From assembly GCA_037157565.1 (NCBI GenBank), contig JAZHRO010000054.1:15111501-15175500 (forward strand): 64,000 nt of DNA, read 5' to 3'. Made by a program: the position numbers and the translations under genes. Each line of letters opens with the position of its first letter. Position 1 is the stretch's first letter. This DNA is from Thalassia testudinum. Its lineage: Eukaryota > Streptophyta > Magnoliopsida > Alismatales > Hydrocharitaceae. Positions 49,476 through 62,900 of this stretch are shown here, in pieces. The notes beneath the pieces were generated by a model, which saw only the letters and a list, made by a program, of their open reading frames with translations, did not search any database and had not been told where the DNA came from.

Positions 49476-51354
49476 TCGTCTAACTACCCCGATTTACCCA
49501 AAGGGCCTAACAAAGTTGGTGTAGGGTGACTAGCTGAACCTTAGGCCCTGTGGGGTGGCTAACTCCCTCCTTACACTAGTAGCACGCCTCGGTATCACGT
49601 ATGTGAGGGCCAATAGGAGTCGATGTAGAGTGGTTGTAGAGTGGCCAATCCTAACCCCGGATCTCAACCCAAGGGAGGATAGCTCTGCTTTACACAAAAA
49701 AAGGGACAATTGCTCTCTTTAGTACCACGTACACAAAGGCGAACATACTTCTCGTCTACATTCCAGATTCCTTTCATCTACAGGAGTTCTACTCCTAATT
49801 TCCCGTAGGGTTCATGCTCATATTCATCTCATTTATCCAGGTCTGGATCTCATGTTTCATAACTCGCTCCTCATCCATATACAGGCAACTCGTGTTTTCA
49901 TAATTCAGTTCTCAATCATAACATACAACTTGTGGTTTCACAGTTCAATTCTCATTTACATACAGGCAGCTCATATTTTAACATGCATCTCGTAATTATA
50001 CTAAAGACATTTGTTAGCAATTTATCTTAATCATGCATTCAAGTAAACGGTACAGCTCAAATAGGCTCATTCATTTCTACCCTAGGGTTCATTCCACATC
50101 CTAAAGTTCAATCCGATTATTCCAACCAAGCACATTCTTATTTAAATATTAGCAACTGAGTTAAACCACTCTATTGGGTATCACAAGAGGAATGGGGGCC
50201 TGTGCGATAGATCTTGTCGTCTCCGCAGGCCCCAAATACGCCATAAGCTGGTAACCTGTACCAGTGACCAATGTACATTAAATAAGTTCAAAACAGTGAT
50301 ACTTGACACGAACACGTAGAGGAACTCGAGTGAAAAATAACAGTACTTCATTTGCGGAAATCCGATTCCATTTGGGCCTTAAACAGGCCAAAAACGCAGT
50401 TACTAACCAAAATCAGGCGTCTGGGACTAGTCCCAGATGTCTTAAAAGACATCAAAACTCACCTTACCCTTCCTGCAGCTAATTCAAACATCCAGACTCC
50501 CTCCGCGACCGTCTGGGGGCAGTTCCAGACATCGGACAAGGTCTCCAGTAGTCTAGAAGTACCTCCAGACGTCTAGCGACGTGATCAGACGTCTAAAAGT
50601 ACTTGGGAAAGTGTACCACGTGCCTTCCCAAAGCCTGCGCCTGCGTACGAACATCCGCAGATGCAACGGTCAGCCAACATCCCCTGCGCTGCGATATGCA
50701 TGGCGCGAGAAGATACGTACCTTGCGATATATGTGCTTTCAGACGTCCGGCCTCAGCTCCAGACGTCCAGGTGCCTCTCCAGTCATCTAGACTTTACTCC
50801 AGAGGTCATATACTGGAAATTTCCTATATCAGAACCTCCTTGCAGCTCGCCCCACTTGCAGCGGCAGCTCCAGTAGCTGTAGGAGCTTAAGCAGCTGCTC
50901 ACCGACTCCTTCTATCTCCCATGAGCTCCTCCTCGAGCTCCACCGTGCTCTCGCAGTCATCTTCCTCCTCCTCCGCTCTCACTCCCTCGCACTCTCTCGC
51001 TCTCGCTCCTCCCCGCTCTCCCCTCGCCGGTGGCTCTCCTTCCTTGCCGCGGTTGCAGCAGAGACGGAGGGGAACATGGTTGTCGCAGGAGAAGGTGGAG
51101 GTGGCGGTGGCTGTGGTGTGAGGAGGAGAGGAGAGGAGAAGGGAGGGGTTTATATAGGAGAGGGGTTAGGGTTCGGGTGAAGGGTGAAGGAGAGAGAGCA
51201 GGTCTATGCGTGTCACCCGCACGCAGAGCGCACAGCGCAGTACGAAAATCTCACTTTCAGACGTCCGAGCACGTGTCCAGATGTCTGGACAGACGTCTGA
51301 CTGAAACTCCAAACATCTTATCCAGCTAAAAATGTAACAGGTCATTACACTTTT

Positions 51355-51850
51355 CCTCCATCAATTCCACAATACCTCTTTCTGCCCTCCTGTTCTTCTT
51401 CTTCCTTATCTCCTTTGCCTTCGGTGACCTACTCTTCATCTTTGCTAACCCCCAACATCATTGCCTTGTCTTCTCCTGTTGTAGATTCTCATTTTCCAAT
51501 GATGGGCTAGAAAGATTGCTATCGCAATCTACAGTTAAAATCTTCATTTGATTCCCATTTACAACAAACCTTTGCAACACCTTCCCTTAATTGCAAATAG
51601 AACATGTCTCAAATTGCAGTTAGCATTAGCACAAGCACCATTGTGAGATGCCATTGAAATTGAGAAAAACGAGTAAAGGAAAGCACATTATATTATAGGT
51701 GCAGCTTCAAGAGGCTACGGGCTTGCTGTTTTCTATCCAAAGCCATTAACCACCAGAAGGAAGTCGCTTCTTGCCAAATCACCATCCCATTCATGATGGG
51801 TAGCACAAGCATAAGGGATTGGAGGAGAGTGAGAAAATATTAGGAAAGAA
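51355..51850. repeat. Right half of the repeat block split by LTR F
   Basis: The phrases tcattgccttgtcttctcct, gcagcttcaagaggctacgg and ccaaatcaccatcccatt are collinear with 25860-26340. Together with 40260-40299 it forms the paralogue of the block at 25825-26440. Confidence 0.75.
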
Positions 51851-52389
51851 TAGGAACAAGAGCTATGGAAATGGTTAGGGTGGCCATCCCTACAACACAC
51901 CCCAGAATGTCCCTTTAAATAGAGTAGGCCACTAACATCCTTAATAGAGGTGTAACCACCTTAACAGAGTGGCCACCAAACTGAAGGGAATTATAGGAAG
52001 TGCCACAAACATAACTGGACAAAATATGAGAAATATTACATTTGTATTGTATAGGCTGACATTGCCCCCACAAATTAAGGCTTTGAAAGGAGGTGAAGTT
52101 TGTGTTTGATGGCTTAAAAGTTTGTGGCAGATAGTGGCTTTATAAGTAAGTCAACAAGTTGCAGATTGGTAAAGATATATCGTATTATCAATGCCTTGTT
52201 AGCAACTTTGTCACTAATGTAGACACATCTATGTTATATTAACTGTCTATTTATGCATGTTCTGAGATATATAATTACATTCAGCATTATAAATATTACA
52301 TAGCATGCATCATTGTGCATTTAGGTTAGATTATACAAAGTATAGGCTACTTTCCCTTTTTGTGGTAAGGGGACAGGGCAATATCATTT
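51851..52389. other. Unassigned stretch
   Basis: An AT-rich stretch with no gene and no repeat I can define. Confidence 0.3.
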
Positions 52390-53860
52390 CAGGGCCTTGA
52401 ATTGAAGATCCAACCATACGGATCTAATCAGAGAAACGATTGAAGTCCAACGCCTCCGAGATCACCCTGATCGAACTTTCGTAGCATCAGATACAGTCTG
52501 AGGAAGATCAGATGTTAAGGAGCAAGGTGGTGTGAATCCATCCCTCAGATGACAAGTCCAATCGCATGAATGGGTTCAGATCGACGATCGCAACCCAACG
52601 GCATGAAAATCGGTTCAATTCGACATCCGTGGCACCATCTATGAGCATTTGAAGATGGACGGCCAGGATGGCGCCACATGGCACCATCCCAACTGCCCAA
52701 ACTGCCCCAAGAGCACCACAACCCTTCTCCTTCATCCGACCAGTTAATCATAGCTGTCGGATCCATGATCCAGCGACTGAGATTCAATCTTAGCCGTACC
52801 TCCTATCCTCTGAAGGCAAGGGTTTGACTGCTCTCGACCGTTGGATCATGATCCAATGGTCGTGAGCGCGTGACCCTTAAAGAAAAAACACAACAAACAG
52901 AGTGGCGTGGCACAACGATTGAGCTTCCTACGGGAAGAGTGCAGTGTGGGTTCGATCCGTGCGAAGAGGATTCAATCTGCAGAAGAGGAGGCGCAGGCAA
53001 AATTCACCGACACGATCCTCATTGAATGGTAGAGGGCGCAACAACGTGGTGCACTGGATGACTTGATCTGCACACGCGCACGATCGCGTTGTATCACACG
53101 CGAAATCCAACACGCGGAGCATGTGCAAGTTAAAGCTCCAATCAACGTGCGATCTTGACCGTCCACCCGCGATCAAACGGCTCTTATTAGTCTTCAACAC
53201 TCGCGTCTGATCCAAAGTTATGACGTCAGTGGCCATCCTCAGCCATCCAATTAAGATGAAGGTGCGATCTGAGCATTAAAGTGTGTATTGATCTAAACCG
53301 TGAGATCTTGATCATACGGCTCTGATCGTGCATGTGCCTACAGCCACGTCCATCACCAACGCCTGCATGTGTCACTAAAGGTTAAAGAATTACTTCTAAG
53401 GCCTTGAAATGACCTTTTTCACCCCATATCTTCACCCATAAAAGGCCCACCCCTCCCACACATTTCACCATCCCTTCCTTCATCTCTCTCCCTCTCTAAT
53501 AGCTAAGAACTCAAGTTCTAAAGTTCGCTCTAGTGCTCCCAAGCTACGGGAAGCTCCACTAGAGTTAAAAATCAAATTTTTTCACTTCTCACCCTTTTCG
53601 CGAAGCTCTCGCCAGCTGTCCTCCCATCCCATTCTGGATGTAGGTCTCACGACATCGACACCTTGCCTCATCCTTGGTTCTTCCAGATTCACCCTCTGTC
53701 CTTCATCTTCACTCTCCTTTTAGGCGTCGTCCATCCAGCTCATCCTCCAAGCAGCCGTCGAGGAGGATAACTTCTCACCCCCTTATCTTTTTATCATTTT
53801 TTAGAGTAGATTTTCAGCTTTCTAGTTTTAGAAATTAGTTGTAATGACATTATTTTTGTT
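52390..53860 (+). repeat. LTR-like promoter region with GATC/AACGG palindromes
   Basis: A GC-richer stretch with repeated phrases of the type gaccgttggatc, gatccaatggtc, gatcaaacggctc and gatcatacggctctgatc. The best is a 28-bp near-palindrome at 52835-52862 (one mismatched pair). A TATA-like box, CATAAAAGGC, at 53438-53446 is followed by a CT-rich leader. This layout is like U3/R of a plant LTR, but I could not find both ends or a partner copy. Confidence 0.4.
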
Positions 53861-53870
53861 ATAAAAGTTG

Positions 53871-53926
<56 letters not shown>

Positions 53927-53934
53927 CAAGTAGA
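53871..53934. repeat. (CT)n(AT)n compound microsatellite
   Basis: Twelve CT units (53871-53894) pass directly into about twenty AT units (53895-53934). Confidence 0.95.
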
Positions 53935-54099
53935 TTAGTTATCTATAATCATTGTGAATGTTTCATTTATAAAAAAAAATAATACAAAAAAATATAATTA
54001 CAGATTTAAAATCGATGTAGCATCCCTATGTTCGACTTGGAACTCACTTTAAGTTTCAATAAAATCATTTGATTTATGGATTTTTACGCACTAGAACGA

Positions 54100-55990
54100 C
54101 GTATTTCAAACCAAATCTTTTTGCGTACGAAATTCCATTAATCAGTCACAAACAAAATGGTAGTTGATTTCAACATGTTTCATTCACGAATGAAATATAG
54201 GATTTGTAGTGAGGTAGGTTGCTCCTATATTACCACAGAGAAGGATGGGAGTGTTGGGTAATTCAATATGAAGTTCAGTTAATAGTGATTCCGACCAAAT
54301 TAGCTCAACGGAAGCATTGGCTAGGGCTTTGTATTCTTCTTCTATTGAGGAGCAAGCAATGGTGTCTTGCTTGACCATGAAATTGGAGAAGAGCCTAAAA
54401 GAATGACAAACCCAGTTGTTGATTTTTTATCACTAGCGCAAGAGGCCCAGTCAGCATCAGAGCAAACTCACAAGGTTGGATGAACATTTCTAGAGAAATA
54501 TATTGTTGTATTAAGTGTTCCTTCTAAATATCAAAGAACACATTTGAGAGCATCACACTGAATATCAGTAGGAAATGCCATAAATTGACTTAAGCGATTC
54601 GCTACTAATGCTATGTCAAGTCATGTAAATAAGAGATATTGTAGATGGCCTAAAAGTTTTTTGTATGGTGTAGGATAAAAGAGTTTGGTGCATGAGTTTT
54701 TCGTCATGAGAGATAGAATAGAGGAAGCCATCAACATGTGGACAGGCTTGAGATTGTCGAGATGAAATTTGGTAAGAATGTCTCCTAAAAATCTTTGTTG
54801 TGATAACTAAAGACCTGACTCATCATAGAGAATCTAAATGTCCAAAAACCTAAGGGTTTACCCATGTCGCGAATAGGAAAATTAACAACAATTTTATTGA
54901 AGATACTTTCAACAATGCTCGGGGACAAGCCAATGATCAATATGTCATCAATAGAGATAAAAAATATGGCTAATGACCATTATTATAATGTATAAAAGGT
55001 AAGGTGTCAATTTTGGAGGGAATAAATCCAATGGAGACAAGAAATTTAGATAGACAATTGAACCATGCCCGTGGGGCCAACTTTAGGCCATATAAGGATT
55101 TTCAAAACTTGCATACATGATGAGGACAATCCTCATGAACAAAGCCATGTGGTTGGGATGTATAAAGTTCTTCATTGATTGATCCATGCAAGAATGCATT
55201 ATGGACATCAATTTGCTTCGTAGATGAATTATTTGATGTGGCAAGTGCAAGAATTAAACGTACTGTAGCACACTTGATGACTAGGCTAAAGGGTTCATGG
55301 TAGTCAAGCCCTTCTAATTGATGGAACCCTTTCGCAACAAGGCATGCTTTATACCTATCAATTGCACCATCAAGTTTGAACTTAATGCAATACACCCATC
55401 TCTTGGAACCATTGTCTAGTTGTTATTCTCTAATAAAGCACAAAATTCATTGGATATAGCATCCGCCCAAAGGGGAATTTTGACTACCTGAGAGAAGCAA
55501 GAGGGTTCTGATTCAACTGGTGAAAGTTGAAGGTGTGGCAGTAAAGGATGCTTGGTATCCATATGTGCCTTCTTAAAAATTCCATGCATAGATCATATGG
55601 TCATATGATGAGTATGAGTAGGTAGTTGTCATGGGGAGGGAATGGGATCTTGTGGAGAAATGGCAGGGGAGAAGCTGGTGAGGGTAAGGTCATTTGTGGT
55701 GAGTTGTGAGGGAGGGAAGGAGGTGTTGAATCTGAGGAATCTCATGGTGGATGGTGGGGAAATCAGAAGGGAAAGAAATGGTGAGAGGTGAAGGGGAAGT
55801 TGTTGAATGGGAGGATTGCCACTCTTTAAAAGGATATAATGTCTCATCAAAGATCACAAATCGCGAAAGAATAATTTTAGAATTGAGTGGATAAAAAGTT
55901 TGGAAGCTAAGGGCTAATGGAGGAGACTCCAAGAAACCATAAAGGAGGGGATATCGAAGGGTGGTAGAGGGTAGAACTTGAGTTTAATTT
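54100..55990 (-). pseudogene. Decayed Ty1/copia pol (integrase C-end to RNase H)
   Basis: Reading down the minus strand: an integrase C-terminal motif (SRFVIFDETLYPFKEW, about 55845), a Ser/Pro-rich linker, the RT start (VESEPSCFSQVVKIPLWADA), RT core (YKACLVAKGFHQLEGLDYHE, then QIDVHNAFLHGSINEELY), later DADWASCASDKKSTTGFV, and RNase H (SSIEEEYKALANASVELIW, NPIFHSRMKHVEINYHF). Stops and frameshifts are many. This is a different copia lineage from the GAG-only element. No LTRs found. Confidence 0.85.
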
Positions 55991-56985
55991 TGATTGGACC
56001 TTTGTCCTTTGCTTGTATCTTGATGAGGGAAGGAATAAACTCTCACAAAACAAGTCCAAGAAGTCTACAGAGGCCAACCCAGGAAGGGAGCTAACTTGGC
56101 CCAATAGCAAAGCACATCCAGTTCGACAAAGATGCCAAGGCAATCTACCTGAAACCAGCCGACCAACTCGCTTGCCTAGGGATGCTTTGTCGATTCAACT
56201 GCCAAAAGCCTTGAGTCTCACCAGGACCTGGAGGAGTAAAGGCTAAGATGGTGGCACGAGAATCGAAGCGATAGCACAAGAATTGAAGCGATAGCACAAG
56301 AATAGAGGCATTGGCATTGTTAACAAGGAAATCTGCCAAAAATAACTCTCCCTAATAGTTATTGTTGTCTTTCCTCGATAATAAGAAAAGGATCCTTTAT
56401 AAAAGGAGATTTTATGTATCCAAATAAGGGGACCCCTGACATTGTACTCGTAACAAATCTCCAGTGGATTGTTGAGAATTAGATTTCCTCCCAAGACGTA
56501 CACCTGTGAGGTAGAACTAGGTCGCCAACTTGTTCTTATTATTCACTATTGGCGTGTTTGTGATGCTCCCCGCTCTTACATTCCCGATCGAGTCTGCTTG
56601 GTTTGATCATATCTTAAGTTTAATTTTTGTAAAACTCAAGTTTAATTATGATTTTATCTTAGTCCAAGATTTCAACTAATCAAAGATCAATTTTTTTTCA
56701 AGCAAAGTCAAAGGAGTGATTTCATTCATCTAAACATGAGATAAAGTTTCATACACATATAGTCCTTCATATCGTCACAATAAATAAAAAAAGGCTATTA
56801 GATAAAAACCAACCAAAAAAACATTCAAGGTATTCCCAAGTCCAAAATGAGCACAGTAAGAAGTGAAATCCAGATCCAGAATGGCTTCCATAATCATCTA
56901 GTAGAGCATAACCACCAGGGAGCATCGGTGCTAGGAGATGGAGAGGAAGTTAAGTTTTGAAGAGAGCCTTGAAACAGAAGAGTGT
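55991..56985. other. Unassigned stretch with a ~20-bp tandem repeat
   Basis: Three imperfect copies of gcacaagaattgaagcgata lie at 56255-56315. The rest is without a recognisable gene. Part may belong to the flanking retroelement remains. Confidence 0.35.
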
Positions 56986-56989
56986 GGGT

Positions 56990-58740
56990 TAGCAATGTAG
57001 ATGTGAAGGGTTGAAATCTCATGAGAAGAATTCATTAGACATAATGTGATCATTGACAAGTTGTTCCATTTTAGAGGCAAGCAAACAGTCTATTGAATTA
57101 AAGGAGTTTTGGAAGATGTAATTGCGTCTTTCTTTCCGGGCCATCCAAATTAGAGACGAGTATATAATTTTCTAGAAGAGGGATCTCTGTTTGTCATTTA
57201 GTTTTGTTATAAGATAAGATCGAGTTGTGTTTAGAAGTGTCAAAGTGTTTTTGAGAAAATGTCAGTGTTGGGATAGGAGTTGAGTGGTTTCGTCATTATC
57301 CATGCAATGGAAGCAAATAGAAGAAAGATGCCAACCAATTTTCTTTAGTAAGGATTGGAAAGGTAATTTTCATTAATAAGGCACCATACGAAGAAATAGA
57401 CTCTTTGGTGGAAATTTTGATTTCCAAATTTGGGAGCAAAAAGAAGAGAGCACCTCCCAATGTAAACAACATATAGGTGTCATGGACTATTAGATTAAGA
57501 CTTGAAGTAAATGTCAAGTAGAAAGACTCTTCCTTGTCCTCCATGTTAATTTTGAGGAGAAAATTTTGAAGTATTTATTTTTTTGCCTCAAAGAGGCTTT
57601 TGGTTCGTGTGCAGATATTGTTAGCTTAAATAAAATCTCTAAGGGCTAATTTACTTTACGAGTTAAGAAATTAGTATTAAAAAATATGAAATTGATGTTA
57701 ATATTCATTTTTGTTTATTTATAAGGTGATGTTAATACTAATTTCTATTTACTTGAACTAGTATTAAATTGTGGTATTAACTATTGTGGTGTTTACTTGA
57801 ACTGGTGTTAACATTAATTTGTGAAAAGTGAAGTTTGGGTGTGAGAGAATTACGAAGTTAACACATGTTTTACTAACACCCTTTAGAACTAGTATTAGCA
57901 AAATAGATGTTAAGATTATGATGGTTAACCCTTTAAGTAAATTAAGATTAACCCTCCAAGTAAACTAACCATAAGATCTTCTTTGCATTTCCCAAGATGT
58001 CATTTTTGTTATTAGTGAGAATATAGGTGGCAGGCAAGTTTGTCTTAGAATGGGGTGCCCATTTAAAGACGTATGCCAAAACAAGCAGTTTTCCCATTTC
58101 CTACCTCACATTTCATAGGAGGAGAAACTAACGTTGAGCTATTGATAATTCTCTCCACAATTGAGAAGAGAAACTTCTTTGTTGAATAGGGAAGGTAGGG
58201 GGCCTTCCCTCGAAGAACTTGGCCTTGATCAATTTTTTGAGAAGAGCGGGTTTATCATTAAAAAGGTTAGTCAGCATGCACAACAACCTTGCTATATTGA
58301 AGTTAGGTAAGTTTAGGATTTCCCATCCATTGTTAATTTTTGGTCTACATATTGTTTTCCAGTTTATCAGGAGGATTTTCCAATTTTCCAAAGAAAATTT
58401 CAACGAAGTATCGCTTTGGGGATTTTCAGAGCTGAGATAGTAAAAGAGGCAAGAGAGGTGAGGGAGGAGTTAACAGGCTTAACTCTCACACGTAGGGAGA
58501 GGTAGGATTTTTTCCAACCTGCTAATTTCTTGTGACACTTGTCAAGAAGAAAGTTCCAGTCTTGGGGTTTCAATTTTCCCACTGAAATGGGGAAACCCAG
58601 ATAGATAACTGGGAGTTGACCCACCCTAAAATTTAAGGTTTTTGAGAATGAATCTATGCCTTCTTGCGTAAAATTTAGGGTATAGAAGTTTGATTTTGCG
58701 GTATTTATTAAAAGACCGAAGCTGGATAACGTTCAACCCG
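56990..58740 (-). pseudogene. LINE (non-LTR retrotransposon) 3' fragment
   Basis: On the minus strand: FGLLINTAKSNF, then QLPVIYLGFPISVGKLKPQD and KLAGWKKSYLSLRVRVKPVN (the RT end of plant L1-type LINEs, usually LP..YLG.PL and GW....LS.GGR..L), then NWKTICRPKINNGWEILNL. Further down is a decayed zinc-finger region (FVWCLINENYLSNPY and IAWIM). Frameshifts and stops are present. The 5' part is missing, as is common for LINE insertions. Confidence 0.75.
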
Positions 58741-58867
58741 ATCTGTAATTTGACCAACGGAAGGTGCATGTACGGTTGAGCAACTTTCGAGGAACATATG
58801 CGCTTTTGGAAAATTTGTAAAAGGGTCAGAAATTATAAAATCCTGTATATTTATGTAAAAATTCTCA

Positions 58868-59210
58868 AAGAACCGCATCCCCAATCAAACTCACGAAAAC
58901 AGAATGTCTTCCAAAAATACATAAAAACCAGATAAGAAAACCAGCGTAATTCCAAGAATTAGGTGCCAATTTGAACTGGAGTGGCAGGATGGTTCGCACG
59001 GACCAGAATGATACAAAGACAAAATACCCCAAAAACCTGCCTCGACAATCAAATCCACGAAAACAGAATGTCCTCTTAAAATACATATAAAACCAGAAAA
59101 CGAAAGCAGCGTAATTCTGCGAATCCAATGCCTCATATTTCAACTGGAGTCACAGTATCGATCGCCACTGATTCAGCATGAACGAAAATAATACAAAGGC
59201 AATTTGACAC
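58868..59210. repeat. Two-copy tandem repeat, ~170 bp
   Basis: Copies start near 58868 and 59036. Shared phrases: atcaaactcacgaaaacaga with atcaaatccacgaaaacaga; aaaaccagcgtaattcc with aaagcagcgtaattctg; and tttgaactggagt with tttcaactggagt. It lies 0.7 kb beyond the RPT1 stop codon. Confidence 0.8.
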
Positions 59211-59424
59211 TGATCATTCACAAGTTACACGAACCGTGATGTTCAATAACATTTGGAAATGGCTTCCGATCCTCAAATGGGCTCGAGTGCTTTTATCATA
59301 GAAATCATTCTCCAAGAAATATGCGGAAGATTCAAAGAACTTCAAACTATGCCTTTTCCCCTCTACGTTATTTTTCTTGTCAAAACTACTTGCAAATGGG
59401 GAATCTCAAGTCAAGGAAAGAATG

Positions 59425-59495
59425 AAAGAAAGAAAAGATCACCTAACCCTGATCACTGCGACAGAAAGAAAAGATCACCTAGCCCTGATCACTGA
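59425..59495. repeat. 35-bp tandem repeat, two copies
   Basis: The unit gaaagaaaagatcacctaac followed by cctgatcactgcgaca occurs twice, with an a/g difference. It lies downstream of RPT1. Confidence 0.85.
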
Positions 59496-59943
59496 GACGT
59501 GTGCTTCAAACTGGTCGATGCTGTAAACAGTTTATATAGGTTACCAGGCTAACAAATCTCAAAAGACCTGAGCCAGACGGTAGGACCACACTAGATCGGT
59601 AGCAGACATCAATTGCAACAACTGGTAGATAAATCCACTACACACATGTATTTGCACTAAAAAGGAAATAAATAAAAGACAACAGTACACGCATGTAGAA
59701 GGCAGGTACCCTCAGATATTTTGACTTCAAAGAGGATGCCATTTAGATTCGGCTGGTCTCTCTGTATTCTCATTGTAACTAATGGGTGAGAAAAGAAGGA
59801 AACATCGACCAAATAAAATACACGTACGGGAAATTCACGACCAGGCAGCGCTGTCTACAAAGGAAATAGGATGTAAGCATCTTGTAGCCAGACATTGTCC
59901 TCGTCGAGGTGCATACAAAAAGATATCAAACAACAACAATGTC

Positions 59944-62900
59944 CTAATTGTACACCATATACTTCGGGGTAGCACTGAACTTCTGGTAGCCTTTGATGAC
60001 CTTGTTCACAGCATCGAGGAAGTCCTTCTCTGTCACAGTCTTCCTCCGTGCCCTAATGGCATACATTCCAGCTTCTGTGCACACGCTCCTTATGTCAGCC
60101 CCTACATGGAATAAATACAAGGATTAAGCATCAAATACTTTTCTACATAAGAGTAAGGAGACCATGCATGGAATACTTGCCAGTTGAATTTGGGCAGAGA
60201 CGTGCAAGAAGCTCAAATCTTATATCTCTCTCACAGTTCATTGTTCGAGTGTGAATCTTGAATATCTGTGTCCGGCCCTCCAAGTCCGGCAGGCCAAATT
60301 CAACCTTACGGTCTAGTCGTCCAGGACGGAGTAATGCCGGGTCCAGCGTATCAGGTCTGATCAGAAAAAATATCAAAAGCATAGCAAGTCAAAATTAACA
60401 GCAGGTTAAATTACAAGCTGTGACAAGAAGCAAAGGCAGATTGATGTCCTTATCTCTGGAGGCCAGCTCCACCCTCCAGGTATGGAAGATGCAAGGCGAA
60501 CATGATGTCCTATTGTCTAATAGAGAAGTGCACTGAAACAAAAAGTCCAACTTCAATAAACTATAACCCAATTCGTCTGTGCTTTAGGCCTAATTTGGAT
60601 GGAGAGAAATTTTGTGGGATAATTTTTTTTGTAGATGGATTATCCTACATTTCAATTCGAAAGTCATAAAGGTTATCTTGGTGAATTAACCTATAATTGT
60701 TTGGAATGCAGAGGGATAACATGAAAAGTTATCCCATGTATGGAACTTTGTTGTTTGGGAATTTGTCGATGAGATAAGGTACAAAATGACATTTCTATCC
60801 CTATAGTTATTTGTTTGAAAAGTAGTTGATTGTTAATATTAATTAACTTTTATAAGACAATTATAATTTATTATTTACGATAAATATTTTATTTCATGTA
60901 AGAAGTTTTATTTGTTTTAATTGTAATTAAAATCATATTAATTAAAATGAATTATTATGTAAAACTTGATAAGTAATATTTTATTAACTACATTTCTAGT
61001 TAATAATTGATATCTTTCTTTCATATTTTCATCTAATAAAAAGATCTTAATTTTTAGTAACCATCTAGACATGACATTCTTTTGAATTTAATAAATATCA
61101 ATTCAAATCGAATTTTAATTAATAACTTGAGAAGGTGTTCTTAGAAGGGATGCACATCTTCTAGTCCACTTTCTACTCTTTTAATTTATGGTAATAATTA
61201 CTAATATATGACCTTTAAATCTCTCTAGATAAAGTGATAAAGCAAAAACAAAATAACAAACCACCATAAAACTATTGGAATGAGAGATTCGGATTATACG
61301 GAAAAAGTTAACCCTATTTTTTTTTTCTTTCCTTTTTGAATTTTGAAGTCGGTCGCCATATGGTTAAGAAGCTGGATTTATTGAAAAGCAACTCCAATCA
61401 ATGGGATATTAACAAAGGTAAAGATGGTATTTGTCTCTGACAACCACAGGGATAGGGTCGCAAGGGTTAACCCATAGAAATTCATGGGATAACCCTCCAA
61501 AATCCTTATCCCACATAAACCCAAGAATAACTCATGCCGAGTTAAGTGCCCTTAACCCAGGTTAGAATATCACATCTCCCAAACAGGATTAACCCCCATT
61601 TTCATTGGTTAATTCGGTTGCCAAACTAGGCCTTAATGTCTAAAGAAAGATGGCCACAACCATTTTGTTGTAAGTTGATGCACTATGGCCTCTCTCATTC
61701 AATCAAAAGTTATGTTTAGCATGAAACTTCAATATTAACCAGTAAAAAGGTAAAAAAACGTATGCTACAACACGTTTTGCAATGTGTGGAGTGAGAACAT
61801 GATTTCAACCAGTGCGTTATGATTTTTCATAGGTGAAAATCACTTTTTATAGGTGAAAAACAACTTTGCATAAGTGTGTTTTTCATTTTTAATCGGTGTG
61901 TTTGATTTCCAACCGGTAGAAAATCATTTCCAACCGGTACTAGTTGAAAGGCAACACACTAGTGTATTTTCATTTTCATCCGAAGTATTTTTATTTTTAA
62001 CCCATGGAAAATCATTTTCAACCAATCTATTTTAGTTTCTAACGGATCTATTTAATTTTTAACTAGTGTATTTTGATTTTCAATCAATGCATTTTTATTT
62101 TCAACTAGTGTTTTTTTTTTTAAAAAAGGGAGCATGAGTGGGGGTTGCGCATTGCAACACGTGTTTCCCTACTTGCATCCTATTAGTTACGTGGTAAAAG
62201 AGTCTGTTTCAATTGAAAATTTCTTAACCCTTGAGGGAAATTTTCAAAACTTTATGCTTTTAAATTACCATAATAAAATCTCTACTTCATATGAATGGCC
62301 ATGTTGCAACAACCGTGATTGAGCACTGACCTTCCAACCAATAGGCCAAGGTTCAAGTCATGTCATTTTCAGAAAAAAGAAAAGGAAAGGAAAGAAATAC
62401 TCATGCCAAATAATGCAAAAAGGACAATGCTCACCTATTTGTTGCCATCAAAACCTTGATGTTTCCTCGGGCATCAAAACCATCAAGCTGATTCACAATC
62501 TCAAGCATTGTTCTTTGTACTTCATTGTCTCCACCAACACCATCATCAAAACGTGCTCCTCCAATGGCATCAACTTCATCAAAAAATACAATGCAAGCTT
62601 TTTTTGAGCGGGCCATCTACAAGACAGATCCAACAAATAAAGTGTTAAAAAATGTCAGTATGAACATCTCGCATAGGTGCTTTTTATCCTATTTTCTCTT
62701 GACTCTTTATTTCCAGGAAGCAAAGATTTAACAAAAATTATCAATACAAGATGGAAGTCATATCTGTTATTTCTATCTTTTTTCTGATGGTATAATCTGT
62801 CATTTCTTAAAATCTCCTTTTTGGGGAGAAGAACGGTTTGAAAAGGTAAGAAAGAATAATTGTGGAGCATATACATTTAGGTTCTGTTCTATTTAGCCAG

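Larger units (their letters stand above)
40300..51349 (-). mobile_element. Solo LTR copy F, interrupted by two nested insertions
   Basis: Read on the minus strand, it starts TGTAATGACCTGTTAC (right end, 51349) and ends GGGTCGTAACA (40300). Exact duplications CTTTT flank it at 40295-40299 and 51350-51354. It consists of 40300-40807, 46435-46797 and 49481-51349. Removing the copia element (40808-46429), LTR E (46798-49475) and one duplication copy of each leaves 2740 bp, the usual family length. The TATA box on the minus strand is at 51149-51157 (CTATATAAA). I count six exact GACGTC cores in 50560-51300. It is older than both insertions within it. Confidence 0.9.
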
